A stretch of 64,000 nt of DNA. Source: Acidobacteriota bacterium (lineage in GTDB: Bacteria; Acidobacteriota; Blastocatellia; Pyrinomonadales; Pyrinomonadaceae). This document shows positions 1 to 8,434 of this stretch, one piece after another. Location of the stretch: contig RFGC01000005.1 in NCBI GenBank assembly GCA_003697135.1, forward strand, positions 52,531-116,530, written 5' to 3'. The position numbers were made by a program, and so were the translations under genes. The notes under the pieces were generated by a model. It did not search any database. It saw only the letters and a program-made list of their open reading frames with translations, and had not been told where the DNA came from. Each line of letters opens with the position of its first letter. Position 1 is the stretch's first letter.

Positions 1-242
1 GAAACTTTGAAAGTTTAACTGCCTTTTTGGGATTGTGTAGTAATACGAGGGACTTTGAGAACTGCTTTTATTTTGAAAACTTCTTTGCTTTGAAAACTTC
101 TTTTTAGACTGTCTTATCAATTTTTAGACTGTTTCATCAATGCGTTTTGTTCTGAAGTTTCAGCGATTGTCCGATTGTTTTTCATCATCGTTTAATCGCA
201 AAGATGCTTTTTGTCGAGGATTTGAAAGTATATTCTTGAAAG
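1..242. other. Non-coding edge with short tandem repeats
   Basis: I see no credible gene here. The stretch lies downstream of hprK and holds two small tandem duplications. A 15-base unit (TTTGAAAACTTCTTT) occurs at 72-86 and 89-103. A 20-base unit at 101-120 is repeated at 121-140 with two mismatches. These look like local slippage duplications rather than a defined element. Confidence 0.5.
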
Positions 243-1202
243 TTAGGTTTTTTTAGGGCTTGCCAACGATTCTGAATGTTTTTTGATTAAGTTTTCAGCG
301 GCGTTGTAACCTTTTGATTTTAGAAGATGAATTTTGACAGCAGTTTCAACAAGTGTTGAAAGGTTTCTACCTGGGCTTACAGGCAGAAGAAATTTTGGGA
401 CGGGAACGCCGAAAAACCTTTCTTCTTGTGCTTCCAAACCGAGTCTTTCGATTTCTTCTACCTCTTGCCAGTCTTTCAGTTCTATGCAAAGGTCTATGTT
501 TTTTTGTTTACTTACGGCTGAGACTCCGAACAAATCACGAATGTTTATAATTCCCAAGCCTCTAATTTCCAGATGTTCGTAGGTTAGTTCGGTTGCAGAG
601 CCTTCTAAGGTGTCGCCGATTCTTTTTATTATTACGGTATCATCCGAAATAAGTTGATGCCCTCGTGCTATCAAATCAAGGGCACACTCGGATTTTCCTA
701 TGCCTGATTTTCCTTTAATCAAGACTCCCAAGCCATACATGCCTAGAAGAACGGCATGAATGGTCATTTGCGGAGCTAGTTCCTTCTGTAGAAAGTCAGA
801 CACGAGTCCGATAGCCAGAGAGCTTACCTTTGGGGTTCTCAACACAGGCACTTTTGCCTGTTTTGTGATTGAAAGAAACTCTTCTGGTGGATCAAGTTTT
901 TTTGTTATGAGAATACAAGAGATTTTTTCTAAGTCAAGATTTTGAATGGCTTTGATTCGATCTTCTTTTGGAAGTTGCCTTAAATAAGAAATTTCGCTTT
1001 GTCCAACTATTTGAACGCGTCCTTCGTGAATGTAATGTGCAAAGCCTGCAAGAGCAAGACCGAGTTTTTGAATACGCGCCGAAGTTATCCTCTTTTCACT
1101 GAGAAAGTTGCCACTAACAATCGTTTCTAATTGCAAATCAGCAGGCGCTTTTTCGATAAAGTCTGCAATTGTTATGCTAGGATTTTTGTGCTGATCAAGC
1201 AT
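243..1202 (-). CDS. hprK: HPr kinase/phosphorylase
   Basis: Bifunctional enzyme that phosphorylates and dephosphorylates a regulatory serine of HPr-family phosphocarriers in the cytoplasm. The 319-residue length is normal. The N-terminal domain covers about residues 1-130 and the C-terminal kinase domain the rest. Visible motifs are His149, the P-loop GKSGIGKS at 164-171, the Asp pair 187-188 and the family signature LEIRGLGIIN at 211-220. The ATG lies one base after the hpf stop codon (TGA-A-ATG), so the two are translationally coupled. Outside Firmicutes hprK usually sits by rpoN with incomplete PTS genes and acts in regulation rather than sugar uptake; that role is inferred here. No HPr or EIIA gene is visible in the window. 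Confidence 0.95.
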   Translation of the reverse strand: MLDQHKNPSITIADFIEKAPADLQLETIVSGNFLSEKRITSARIQKLGLALAGFAHYIHEGRVQIVGQSEISYLRQLPKEDRIKAIQNLDLEKISCILITKKLDPPEEFLSITKQAKVPVLRTPKVSSLAIGLVSDFLQKELAPQMTIHAVLLGMYGLGVLIKGKSGIGKSECALDLIARGHQLISDDTVIIKRIGDTLEGSATELTYEHLEIRGLGIINIRDLFGVSAVSKQKNIDLCIELKDWQEVEEIERLGLEAQEERFFGVPVPKFLLPVSPGRNLSTLVETAVKIHLLKSKGYNAAENLIKKHSESLASPKKT

Positions 1203-1203
1203 T

Positions 1204-1734
1204 TCAAGGTTGAATCAAACCGTAATTGCCGTCTTTTCGCCTATAAAGAACAGCAACTCTTTCATGATCGCTTGCATTGCGGAAAACCAAAAAACCTTCT
1301 GCTTTGTCTTCTAGTTCTAAAACAGCTTCTTCAGGTGTCAAAGGTTTGACTGCGTAACGTTTGGTTTCGATTATTCTAGGCTTGTTTGGTGCAGGTGCGA
1401 CTTCATCACGAGGAGCAGCTTGACTTGTTTTAGTGGCTTTGTGGTGTTTATCAATTACCTTGTTTTTGAGCTTCAAAGCCTGTTTTTCAAGTTTTTCTAC
1501 TGTTTTCGAGATAGCTTGATACATATCCGAAAGCGTCGAAGTTGCCGTTAAAATGTGATCTCGCCACTTAAGAACGATTTCGGCTCGGTGACGCCCACGG
1601 ACAACTTCTATAATCACATGAGCCTTTGCTTCCTGACCGTTGATAATGTTTCTTACCTTTTTGAATTGCTTTTCAACATGCGAACGTATGGCGGGAGTGA
1701 CTTCAATATGCCTTCCTGTATATTCGATTTTCAT
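1204..1734 (-). CDS. hpf: Ribosome hibernation promoting factor, long form
   Basis: Binds the 30S decoding region and drives dimerisation of idle 70S ribosomes. At 176 residues it is the long type. The N-terminal S30AE domain (about 1-100, starting MKIEYTGRHIEVTPAIR) is joined by a charged linker to the C-terminal dimerisation domain (about 115-176, with EAVLELEDKAEGFLVFRN). A longer frame begins at a GTG at 1743, but the GAGG at 1743-1746 is 8 bases before the ATG at 1734, so I use the ATG. It is the middle gene of rpoN-hpf-hprK; placement after rpoN is common in bacteria. Confidence 0.93.
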   Translation of the reverse strand: MKIEYTGRHIEVTPAIRSHVEKQFKKVRNIINGQEAKAHVIIEVVRGRHRAEIVLKWRDHILTATSTLSDMYQAISKTVEKLEKQALKLKNKVIDKHHKATKTSQAAPRDEVAPAPNKPRIIETKRYAVKPLTPEEAVLELEDKAEGFLVFRNASDHERVAVLYRRKDGNYGLIQP

Positions 1735-1742
1735 AGAATTCA

Positions 1743-1746
1743 CCTC
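1743..1746 (-). promoter_or_regulatory. Ribosome binding site deciding the hpf start
   Basis: GAGG on the minus strand, 8 bases before the ATG at 1734. It overlaps the alternative GTG start codon, which it therefore cannot serve. Confidence 0.6.
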
Positions 1747-1759
1747 GTGCTTACAAAAT

Positions 1760-3331
1760 TTATAGAAAGCTTTTCCTTTCTCGAGAGCTTGGAATTCTCA
1801 TCTGCTCTCTGTATTTTGCAACAGTTCTTCTTGAAATTTTTATGCCTTCTTTGGCAAGCATTTTGGCAATATCTTGATCCGGTATCGGATTTTTTGGATC
1901 TTCTTCTTCGATGATTTTTTTAATTTTCAACTTTATTATTCTTGTCGAAATTTCTTCACCATCTTCGTTAAGCATTCCTTCGGTGAAGAATCTCCTTAGT
2001 TCAATAATTCCCTGCGGTGTATGTGCGTATTTGCCATTAACAACACGAGAAATAGTCGAAGGATGTAAACCTGTTTCTTCCGCAACATCTTTCATCATCA
2101 TTGGTTTGAGATACAAAGCGCCTTTATCAAGAAACTCTTTCTGGCGCTTGACAATACATTCAACTACCTTGTAAATCGTTTGGCGACGATGCTCGATGTT
2201 GCGAAGCAAATCAATTGCACTACGAACTTTCTCCTTAATAAATTCCCTAGTTTCTTTTGGTGTTTCTCGATCTTGCAAAAGACGCTGATATGAAGAATTT
2301 ATGCGAAGATGAGGAATTTTATCGTCGGCGAAGTAAATCACGTATTTGTCATCAATTTTTTCAATATAAACTTCGGGAACTACGTAGATAGCTTCATTTT
2401 TTTTAGCGAATTTTCTTCCGGGAAAGGGGTCTAATTTGCGTATGAATTCTAGCTCAGCTTTCAAGGTTTCCAGATCAACACCTATTTGTTTAGAAAGATG
2501 AATCAGGCGATTAGGAGCGAGATCATGAAAGTGATTTTTGATCAAACGAGCAGTCAAACTATTCGCTTTGCCCATTTGTTCTAGCTGAACCAAAAGGCAT
2601 TCTTCGACACTTCTGGAACCGCATCCTATTGGGTCTAGTGTCATGACGATTTTCCGAACCTTTTCGATCTCTTCGGGCGTAACAGTTTCGGTTTTGAAGC
2701 CGTCTTCTGTAAGATCAAGGCATTTTATTATTTCTTCAGTGCTTTCTGTTAGTCTGCCGTCTTCATCAAGATTGCCGATGATTGCATAAGCGATTTGTTT
2801 TTGTCTTTCTGAAATGGGACACAAGTTTATTTGCCACTCTAAGTATTCACTCAAACTTTGTGAGTGACTTAAGAACTGCTCAAATTCGGGTAAGTCTTCG
2901 TTTATTTCTATCTCTTGAGTTTTGTAGCCCGGGTCGAGATATTCTTGGAAAAACTTATCAAAATCAACTTCCTCGAACGGGTCTTTTTTTTCGGGTAAGG
3001 TCGCTTCTTCAATTATTTCTTCGATACTTTCTTCATATCCGTAGTCAGGACTACTGCTGGCACCATTGATATAGGAGCTTTCGGTTCGGAGGTAGTCTAT
3101 AGTTTCAAGGGGTTCAGAAATTGCTTCTTCGTAGTTATTCAGATTGTCTTCCAAGCTTTCTTCTTGCGTATCAGGTTGCACCTCTTCTAGGACTGGATTG
3201 TTGATAAGCTCCTGCTGAATTAGTTCTGAAAGCTCCAAGCTGGTCATTTGAAGCATTTCAATTCGTTGCCTTAGTTGAGGCGTCAAAATCATTTGTTGCT
3301 TGAGGCTTTGAGTCAATCTCAACGTCGGCAT
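1760..3331 (-). CDS. rpoN: RNA polymerase sigma-54 factor
   Basis: Alternative sigma factor that directs RNA polymerase to -24/-12 promoters and needs enhancer-binding ATPases. The 523 residues show the three classic parts. Region I (about 1-50) is rich in Gln and Leu with LKQQMILTPQLRQRIEMLQM. An acidic linker follows (about 60-130), then the core-binding and HTH domains, and the RpoN box reads SRRTVAKYREQ near the C-terminus. The open frame extends to 3379, but an extended -10 element at 3368-3376 places transcription start near 3361, downstream of that codon, so the ATG at 3331 (MPTLRLTQ) is the start. It heads the rpoN-hpf-hprK operon. Confidence 0.96.
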   Translation of the reverse strand: MPTLRLTQSLKQQMILTPQLRQRIEMLQMTSLELSELIQQELINNPVLEEVQPDTQEESLEDNLNNYEEAISEPLETIDYLRTESSYINGASSSPDYGYEESIEEIIEEATLPEKKDPFEEVDFDKFFQEYLDPGYKTQEIEINEDLPEFEQFLSHSQSLSEYLEWQINLCPISERQKQIAYAIIGNLDEDGRLTESTEEIIKCLDLTEDGFKTETVTPEEIEKVRKIVMTLDPIGCGSRSVEECLLVQLEQMGKANSLTARLIKNHFHDLAPNRLIHLSKQIGVDLETLKAELEFIRKLDPFPGRKFAKKNEAIYVVPEVYIEKIDDKYVIYFADDKIPHLRINSSYQRLLQDRETPKETREFIKEKVRSAIDLLRNIEHRRQTIYKVVECIVKRQKEFLDKGALYLKPMMMKDVAEETGLHPSTISRVVNGKYAHTPQGIIELRRFFTEGMLNEDGEEISTRIIKLKIKKIIEEEDPKNPIPDQDIAKMLAKEGIKISRRTVAKYREQMRIPSSRERKSFL

Positions 3332-3367
3332 ACGATTCTCAAACTTTCCAGCCTTTTTACGGTGACA

Positions 3368-3376
3368 ATTATAGCA
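3368..3376 (-). promoter_or_regulatory. Extended -10 promoter of rpoN operon
   Basis: On the minus strand the sequence reads TGCTATAAT, a perfect extended -10 element, about 37 bases before the rpoN ATG. I see no good -35, as expected for the extended type. It supports the shorter rpoN start. Confidence 0.55.
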
Positions 3377-3515
3377 CAAAGTCTTAAAATTCTACTTTGC
3401 AGAGAAAATTTTTTAAAAGATTTTTGAGTCCTTATTGCCCGAGTGCTGGGAGTTTCTGTGAAAGCTTAAGGCTGTTTTGTAAAATGAAGAAAGGTTTTTA
3501 GTTTTCTGCAGGGAA

Positions 3516-4502
3516 ATGATGAAAGATTCAATAAGCAACAAAATTGATTCAGCGCTTGAGTTTAGATACATAGCGAAGATCAGAAGTCTGCAAAAAGAAG
3601 TAGAAAAAGTAATCAAAGGCAAGTCTGAAACAATAAAACTTTCTTTGGTGACACTGATTGCTCGTGGAAACCTTTTGATAGAAGACGTTCCGGGAATCGG
3701 TAAAACAACGCTTTCAAATGCTTTGGCTCGTTCGTTGAATCTCTCGTTTCAGAGAATACAATTTACTTCAGACCTTTTGCCTTCTGATGTTATAGGTCTT
3801 TCTGTTTATAATCAGCGTAGCGAGGAATTTGAATTCAAGCCGGGACCGATATTTGCGAACATAGTTTTAGCTGATGAGATCAACCGAGCTACGCCTAAAA
3901 CTCAATCAGCTTTGTTAGAAGCCATGGCTGAAAGGCAGGTAACTGTTGATGGCATTTCGCGCCCGCTCCCGGAGCCTTTCATGGTTGTTGCAACCCAAAA
4001 TCCTACAGAGCATCATGGAACATATCCGCTTCCGGAATCGCAACTGGATAGATTTACACTCCGCCTTCACATAGGCTATCCGAGTCGTGAAGAAGAAAAG
4101 CAAATTTTGCGAGATAGAGAGAATGCCGATCCGCTTGATTTCGTTCATCCTGTCATGGATAAAGACGAAGTTTTACAATTGCAGAATCTAGCAACCCAAG
4201 TTCATGTTGATGATGCGCTAGTTGATTATCTTCTGCAAATAGTTGAACAAACTCGCCGCAATGAAATGATTGAAATAGGTATAAGCCCGCGCGGCAGCCT
4301 TTCTCTTTTCCGATGCGCACAAGCTTTGGCTTTAGTTGAGGGCAGAGATTTTTGCATCGCTGACGACATCAAAAGACTAGTGCTGCCTTGTTTTGCTCAC
4401 AGATTGATAATAAGTTCGCGTCATTCAAGTGCGGTAAATCGCACTCGTGAAGCAGAGAGAATTCTGAAAGAGATTCTTTCAAGGACGAAAGTGCCTGTCT
4501 AG
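3516..4502 (+). CDS. MoxR-family AAA+ ATPase
   Basis: MoxR ATPases act as chaperone-like activators of partner proteins with VWA or DUF58 folds. The 328 residues carry Walker A DVPGIGKTT at 57-65, Walker B IVLADEI at 116-122 and a sensor-1 region VATQNP near 158-163, with the usual C-terminal lid. It begins with two adjacent ATGs; the AGGG lies 2 bases before the first and 5 before the second, so the true start may be 3519. The DUF58 gene follows 19 bases later, the standard MoxR-DUF58 pairing. The substrate is unknown. The third common partner, a transglutaminase-like membrane protein, is not here: the next gene is convergent and unrelated. Confidence 0.9.
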   Translation: MMKDSISNKIDSALEFRYIAKIRSLQKEVEKVIKGKSETIKLSLVTLIARGNLLIEDVPGIGKTTLSNALARSLNLSFQRIQFTSDLLPSDVIGLSVYNQRSEEFEFKPGPIFANIVLADEINRATPKTQSALLEAMAERQVTVDGISRPLPEPFMVVATQNPTEHHGTYPLPESQLDRFTLRLHIGYPSREEEKQILRDRENADPLDFVHPVMDKDEVLQLQNLATQVHVDDALVDYLLQIVEQTRRNEMIEIGISPRGSLSLFRCAQALALVEGRDFCIADDIKRLVLPCFAHRLIISSRHSSAVNRTREAERILKEILSRTKVPV

Positions 4503-4521
4503 CCGAATTTCAGTAACCCTA

Positions 4522-5973
4522 ATGATGTGGAAGCTAAAAATTCTTGCTGAAATCATAAGTTTTCGCGACATCCGCAATGCTATTCTCGGTTTTTTAATCG
4601 TAGTTGCTGGCTTAGCGCTGGCAATTTTAACGTTCTGGGCTAATAGAACGGGAAACTTAAGGCTTGCAAGCATTTTAGCGGCTATTTCGCTCATATTCGT
4701 CGTGGTGATTTTGGTTTTCGTTGTGCCGCCACTAGCAAAAAGTGCAAGTGCAGAAGTTTCTCAACTTGATTTACCTTTTGAGTTTACGCTTGGTGGGGCT
4801 TTGTTTGCAGGTTTGCTGGTTATTGTAGGTTTTGCCGCATGGAACACGGGAAATAACCTACTCTTTTTGGTTCTGTCAGTTTTACTATCTGCTTTGATTA
4901 TCAGCTTTATTTTTGGTAGCTCATGCTTGAAAAAACTCGATGTTAAAATGCGTTTCCCCGAAATCGTCTTTGCTGAAGAGCCTACGCCAATTTCAGTTAC
5001 TTTAGTTAACAGAAAAAAGTTTTTCCCAACAATTTCAGTTCTTGCTGAGGTGCGCGGTAGGCAAAAGAAAAAATCAATTCTTTTTGATGAGCTTAGCAAG
5101 CTTTTTCCTGCGTTTCTGATAGAGAAATTCCTTCATCCTCCGATCCTAAAGCATACGTTGAGTTACTTTATGTATGTGCCGCGCTCTGATTCATTGGAAA
5201 GTCAAGTTGAACATGTTTTTGAGAATCGAGGTAAGTTTATCATTAAGGATTTCGAGCTTTCCACGCAGTTTCCATTTGGCTTTTTTCGTCATAGAAGAAG
5301 ACTTCTAGCCGAAGAAGTGGAAATTCTTATTTTGCCGAAGATAAGTCCTGCTGATGAGATAATTGCTGGATTTGAAGCAGATATAGGAAAACTTCCAAGA
5401 CTTCGACGTGGTAGCGGCAGCGATCTGCTTTCCCTGCGAGAGTATCAACCGCAAGATGATTTGCGGCGTGTTGATTGGAAGGCAACGGCGAAAACGAGAC
5501 ATTTGATGGTTCGTGACTTTGCCGCTGAAGACCAAAAGCGCTTTTTGCTGGTATTTGATACGAGAATCTACGTTGATGAAAAAAGTAAGGGCAAACTGTT
5601 TCGTCAATTGATTGCGGAAGAGCAAAAAGGAGTGAAAAGTTCTTCGGTTTCTTTGAGATTCGAGAAAGGAGTCAAATTAGCCGCTTCCTTACTTTACTAC
5701 TTCAACAAGGAAGAAGCAGAATTTTGTTTAATAACAAAAGATTTTGTAGGCGAGTTAAGCACAGGCAAGGCGCATCTTTATGCAAGTCTTAGGCAGTTAG
5801 CGATTCTTGAGCCTGATCTTGTGTATCAAAAGAACAGTCAGGGATTTTCAAACGGATTTCTCGAAAAAATTATGGAAAAAAGCACGTGGGGAAATACTTT
5901 GCTTTTAACCTCAATGAAGGATGACTTTATTCCATCTCCTTTGAAACAGATAGCAAAGATTATTCGATTCTAG
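4522..5973 (+). CDS. DUF58-domain membrane protein
   Basis: Partner of the preceding MoxR ATPase. The 483 residues start with four hydrophobic segments, about 21-39, 49-69, 90-107 and 111-131. A long extracytoplasmic or cytoplasmic beta-rich part follows, then the DUF58 core near 295-335, recognised by RRGSGSDLLSLREYQPQDD followed by RRVDWKATAKT. DUF58 proteins have a VWA-like fold and are thought to be assembled or switched by MoxR. No clear ribosome site precedes the ATG, so translation may be coupled to the upstream gene. The last 14 bases overlap the 3' end of the convergent DUF2520 gene. Confidence 0.88.
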   Translation: MMWKLKILAEIISFRDIRNAILGFLIVVAGLALAILTFWANRTGNLRLASILAAISLIFVVVILVFVVPPLAKSASAEVSQLDLPFEFTLGGALFAGLLVIVGFAAWNTGNNLLFLVLSVLLSALIISFIFGSSCLKKLDVKMRFPEIVFAEEPTPISVTLVNRKKFFPTISVLAEVRGRQKKKSILFDELSKLFPAFLIEKFLHPPILKHTLSYFMYVPRSDSLESQVEHVFENRGKFIIKDFELSTQFPFGFFRHRRRLLAEEVEILILPKISPADEIIAGFEADIGKLPRLRRGSGSDLLSLREYQPQDDLRRVDWKATAKTRHLMVRDFAAEDQKRFLLVFDTRIYVDEKSKGKLFRQLIAEEQKGVKSSSVSLRFEKGVKLAASLLYYFNKEEAEFCLITKDFVGELSTGKAHLYASLRQLAILEPDLVYQKNSQGFSNGFLEKIMEKSTWGNTLLLTSMKDDFIPSPLKQIAKIIRF

Positions 5974-6853
5974 AAGATAATGCATCGGAGACTATGCGAT
6001 GCATCTTTCCGATTTGAGTTTTGAGATCAGGATTTTGAGATTCAGCTAATGTGAGTGAGAATGCTCCCAACTTAAGGTATATCTCCAGCACTTTGTCAAG
6101 TTTCTTTTCTTTCAGCGCTTTAATATGTTTTTCTAGCGTTTCAGAATCCGCTCGAGCGAAAGTTCCCGTTAGGGCTTTCTCGGGAGCTTGAGATTCTAGG
6201 TTTTCGATGACACTTTTGGCTAAAGGCAAGAGAATTTTATGCGCTTTTGCTTTCTCTATACCGCAAGCGGAAAGCATCTGAAGGGCTATGTCAAAAACCG
6301 TCAGCAAATGTCCAGCACTCATTACGGCCGAGGCATGATACAAAGCCTTGCAGTCAGTAGGAATCGAAAAAGGCTTTCCTTCTAGGTCAATTACTATTTT
6401 CCTAGCTATTTCTACGGCTACTTCGTCTCCTTCTATGCAAAAGAAAGAATCCTTGAAACGATCGACACCTAAAAACGGATCGCTTATGGAAACTAGCGGG
6501 TGAATTGAGCCAATACTACAGCCGTTTTTTCTCAAGATTCGCAGCGATTCTTCCGAAGTAAGCGAGCCGCTACAATGAAATACTACAGGACTTGAACGCA
6601 ACGCAGATGAAAGAGAATTAGCAATTGAACTTATAAAGCTGTCTTGGGTTGTTATGAAAATGATTTCAGAAGAAGAAAGTTTATCGAACTTCTCGGGTAG
6701 TAAAACTTTAGGCTTTGGAGAAATTTTTTCGGCTATTGAATGCGCTTTTTCTGGATTCCTCGCTACTAGAGTTTCTATTTCGTAGCCTTTCTTTGATAAG
6801 GCCAAAGCGAGTGCTCCGCCAAGCCTGCCTACACCTATGAAAGATACTTTCAT
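5960..6853 (-). CDS. Rossmann-fold plus DUF2520 protein
   Basis: A 297-residue NAD(P)-binding protein of the family that pairs a Rossmann-like domain with DUF2520. The N-terminus has the dinucleotide motif GVGRLGGALALAL (about 7-19), and the middle keeps the family segment FHCSGSLTSEESLRILRKNG with GSIHPLVS after it. DUF2520 forms the helical C-terminal half. The fold resembles pyrroline-5-carboxylate reductase and 6-phosphogluconate dehydrogenase-like enzymes, but the substrate is not established, and I do not assign one. Its stop overlaps the convergent DUF58 gene by 14 bases. It lies 31 bases downstream of the OmpA-like gene and may be transcribed with it. Confidence 0.85.
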   Translation of the reverse strand: MKVSFIGVGRLGGALALALSKKGYEIETLVARNPEKAHSIAEKISPKPKVLLPEKFDKLSSSEIIFITTQDSFISSIANSLSSALRSSPVVFHCSGSLTSEESLRILRKNGCSIGSIHPLVSISDPFLGVDRFKDSFFCIEGDEVAVEIARKIVIDLEGKPFSIPTDCKALYHASAVMSAGHLLTVFDIALQMLSACGIEKAKAHKILLPLAKSVIENLESQAPEKALTGTFARADSETLEKHIKALKEKKLDKVLEIYLKLGAFSLTLAESQNPDLKTQIGKMHRIVSDALSSRIE

Positions 6854-6884
6854 CTTTTGCAGAGAGATATTTTTCTGAGTAATC

Positions 6885-8072
6885 TTAGCGGATTATTGCA
6901 GTATATTCGATACGTCTGTTTTGAAAACGTCCGTCTTCAGTGTCGTTCGATGCTTTTGGTCTGGTTTTACCGTAACCGCGAACTTCTAACATGTTTGGGT
7001 CAATACCGAAACTGACCAGAGCATCTCGAACGGCTTTTGCCCGATTTTCCGATAGCTTCATGTTGTAATCATCACCGCCTACGTCGTCTGTATGTCCCCC
7101 AACTTCTATCTTTACATTTGGAGGGAGTTTTTTCATGTATGAAGCCGCTCTTTCGAGGAATTTCATGTCTTTGGGCTTTATGTCATATTTGCCACTGTCA
7201 AAGTTGATTATGTAAAGATTCATAGCCCTAAGTAGCTCTTCTATGGTAAATTTGTCACCTAGTTTGTCGAGAGCTTCATTAGCACATCTTGCCGCTTTCT
7301 CGAATTCGCCTTTTTTGATTTCATTACATTCATCGGCGATAGGCGCTGGGGTAGGAGTTGTTTTTGCTCTGTATTTCAGGGTAACCTTCATTTGCTCTCC
7401 ATCGTTGCCTCTAACGGTCTCAACGTCGTAAAGATAGTTAGGGTTTTTCACTTCGATTCTGTGTTCTCCAGCTCTTAAGCCAATCAATCTTATTGAGCCG
7501 TCGAATGAAGAAATTCCCCATCTGACACCATTTACGAAAACATCGCTGTTTGGATGCGCTCCGATTAGGATAACGTCGAAACCGTATTTTTTGGAGAAAA
7601 GCAAATAGGAAATAATCATTGTGCTTGCAAGCAATAAGAACATAATTCCAATGCTTGCGTATAAAGTCCATGCTGGTATTCTAGTCACTTTTTCAGCGTT
7701 TGAGCTTTGCAATGCAGAGAATTTGCTACTTTCTTGAGATGTAGCTATTTGTTCTGTGAAGTTTACCTTTTGTTTAGTAGAGGGAACATTTCTTTCTGGT
7801 TGGTTCTGGGCTATGTTTCCCAAATAAATATCTGCACGCGTTTTGTCTTCCCAACCATGTTCTGGAAAGTTTTTTTCGCGTCTCTCACTTTGTTTTTCTA
7901 TGTTGATGCTTGGAGTGGTTTTTTCCCAGTCAGATGGCGATGAAACTTCAGAGGATAGGTAGTTCGTTTTTTCCCAGTCGCTGCGATAATCGGATTGATC
8001 TTCTCTTTTCGGTGCATCTATGAAAGGTTTTGTTTCTAAAAAATCATCATCAGGTTTTCTGGTCTCGCTCAT
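6885..8072 (-). CDS. OmpA/PEGA envelope protein with DWEKT repeats
   Basis: Predicted inner-membrane-anchored, peptidoglycan-binding protein of 395 residues. Residues 1-133 are polar and probably cytoplasmic. They contain three related motifs, SDWEKT at 31-36 and 47-52 and GWEDKT at 73-78. A single membrane helix lies at about 134-160, a PEGA-like beta domain at about 168-215 (NSDVFVNGVRWG), a short Thr/Pro linker, then an OmpA C-terminal domain at about 280-395 with the binding signature GHTDDVGG and LSENRAKAVRDAL. A strong ribosome site (GAGGAGAGGG) precedes the ATG. The cytoplasmic threonines could be phosphorylation or FHA-binding sites; that is inference. Confidence 0.85.
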   Translation of the reverse strand: MSETRKPDDDFLETKPFIDAPKREDQSDYRSDWEKTNYLSSEVSSPSDWEKTTPSINIEKQSERREKNFPEHGWEDKTRADIYLGNIAQNQPERNVPSTKQKVNFTEQIATSQESSKFSALQSSNAEKVTRIPAWTLYASIGIMFLLLASTMIISYLLFSKKYGFDVILIGAHPNSDVFVNGVRWGISSFDGSIRLIGLRAGEHRIEVKNPNYLYDVETVRGNDGEQMKVTLKYRAKTTPTPAPIADECNEIKKGEFEKAARCANEALDKLGDKFTIEELLRAMNLYIINFDSGKYDIKPKDMKFLERAASYMKKLPPNVKIEVGGHTDDVGGDDYNMKLSENRAKAVRDALVSFGIDPNMLEVRGYGKTRPKASNDTEDGRFQNRRIEYTAIIR

Positions 8073-8101
8073 AACCCTCTCCTCAATTACTTTGTGGTTT
8101 T

Positions 8102-8130
8102 AGACTAAATCACAATACCGCTTCTGTCAA
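8102..8130 (-). promoter_or_regulatory. Possible promoter of the OmpA/PEGA gene
   Basis: On the minus strand a perfect TTGACA (8125-8130) is followed after 17 bases by TAGTCT (8102-8107), a weak -10. It lies about 30 bases before the start codon. It faces the plus-strand promoter at 8184. Confidence 0.4.
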
Positions 8131-8183
8131 GCTCCTGAATTTCAGTCTAGTAAAAAATTGAAGTCAAAAATAATAAACTTTTC

Positions 8184-8212
8184 TTGACAAAGAGGTTTTT
8201 TCCATGTATAAA
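8184..8212 (+). promoter_or_regulatory. Strong sigma-70 type promoter of the M36 peptidase gene
   Basis: TTGACA at 8184-8189, a 17-base spacer, then TATAAA at 8207-8212. Transcription would start near 8220, giving a leader of a little over 200 bases before the ATG at 8435. Confidence 0.65.
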
Positions 8213-8219
8213 CCTTATA

Positions 8220-8410
8220 AGCTAGAAATGGAAAAATATTTTTCTTTCCTGTATCTTGCTAATTGCCAAAGAGAAGTTAAAAGGTGCTTTGGGGGGAGTA
8301 TTTTAAGCTTTAGTTTCTTCGGCTTTTTGGTTTAGGCTTCTGGAAAGCTGAGGAAGTGACTCCTTTTCGGTGCAGTTTTTTCTTTGGTGGCATTATATTT
8401 GAAAATCCCA
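8220..8410 (+). other. Long untranslated leader
   Basis: Between the promoter and the ribosome site of the M36 gene is about 190 bases with no gene. It includes a G-rich patch (GGGGGG near 8290). I found no convincing riboswitch-like fold by eye; it may be a regulatory leader. Confidence 0.35.
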
Positions 8411-8421
8411 AAGGAGGAGGG
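8411..8421 (+). promoter_or_regulatory. Ribosome binding site for the M36 gene
   Basis: AAGGAGGAGGG, a near-perfect and doubled Shine-Dalgarno sequence, 13 bases before the ATG at 8435. The spacing is rather long. It sits downstream of the alternative TTG at 8384 and so rules that start out. Confidence 0.6.
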
Positions 8422-8434
8422 TTTCAGAAAAAAC

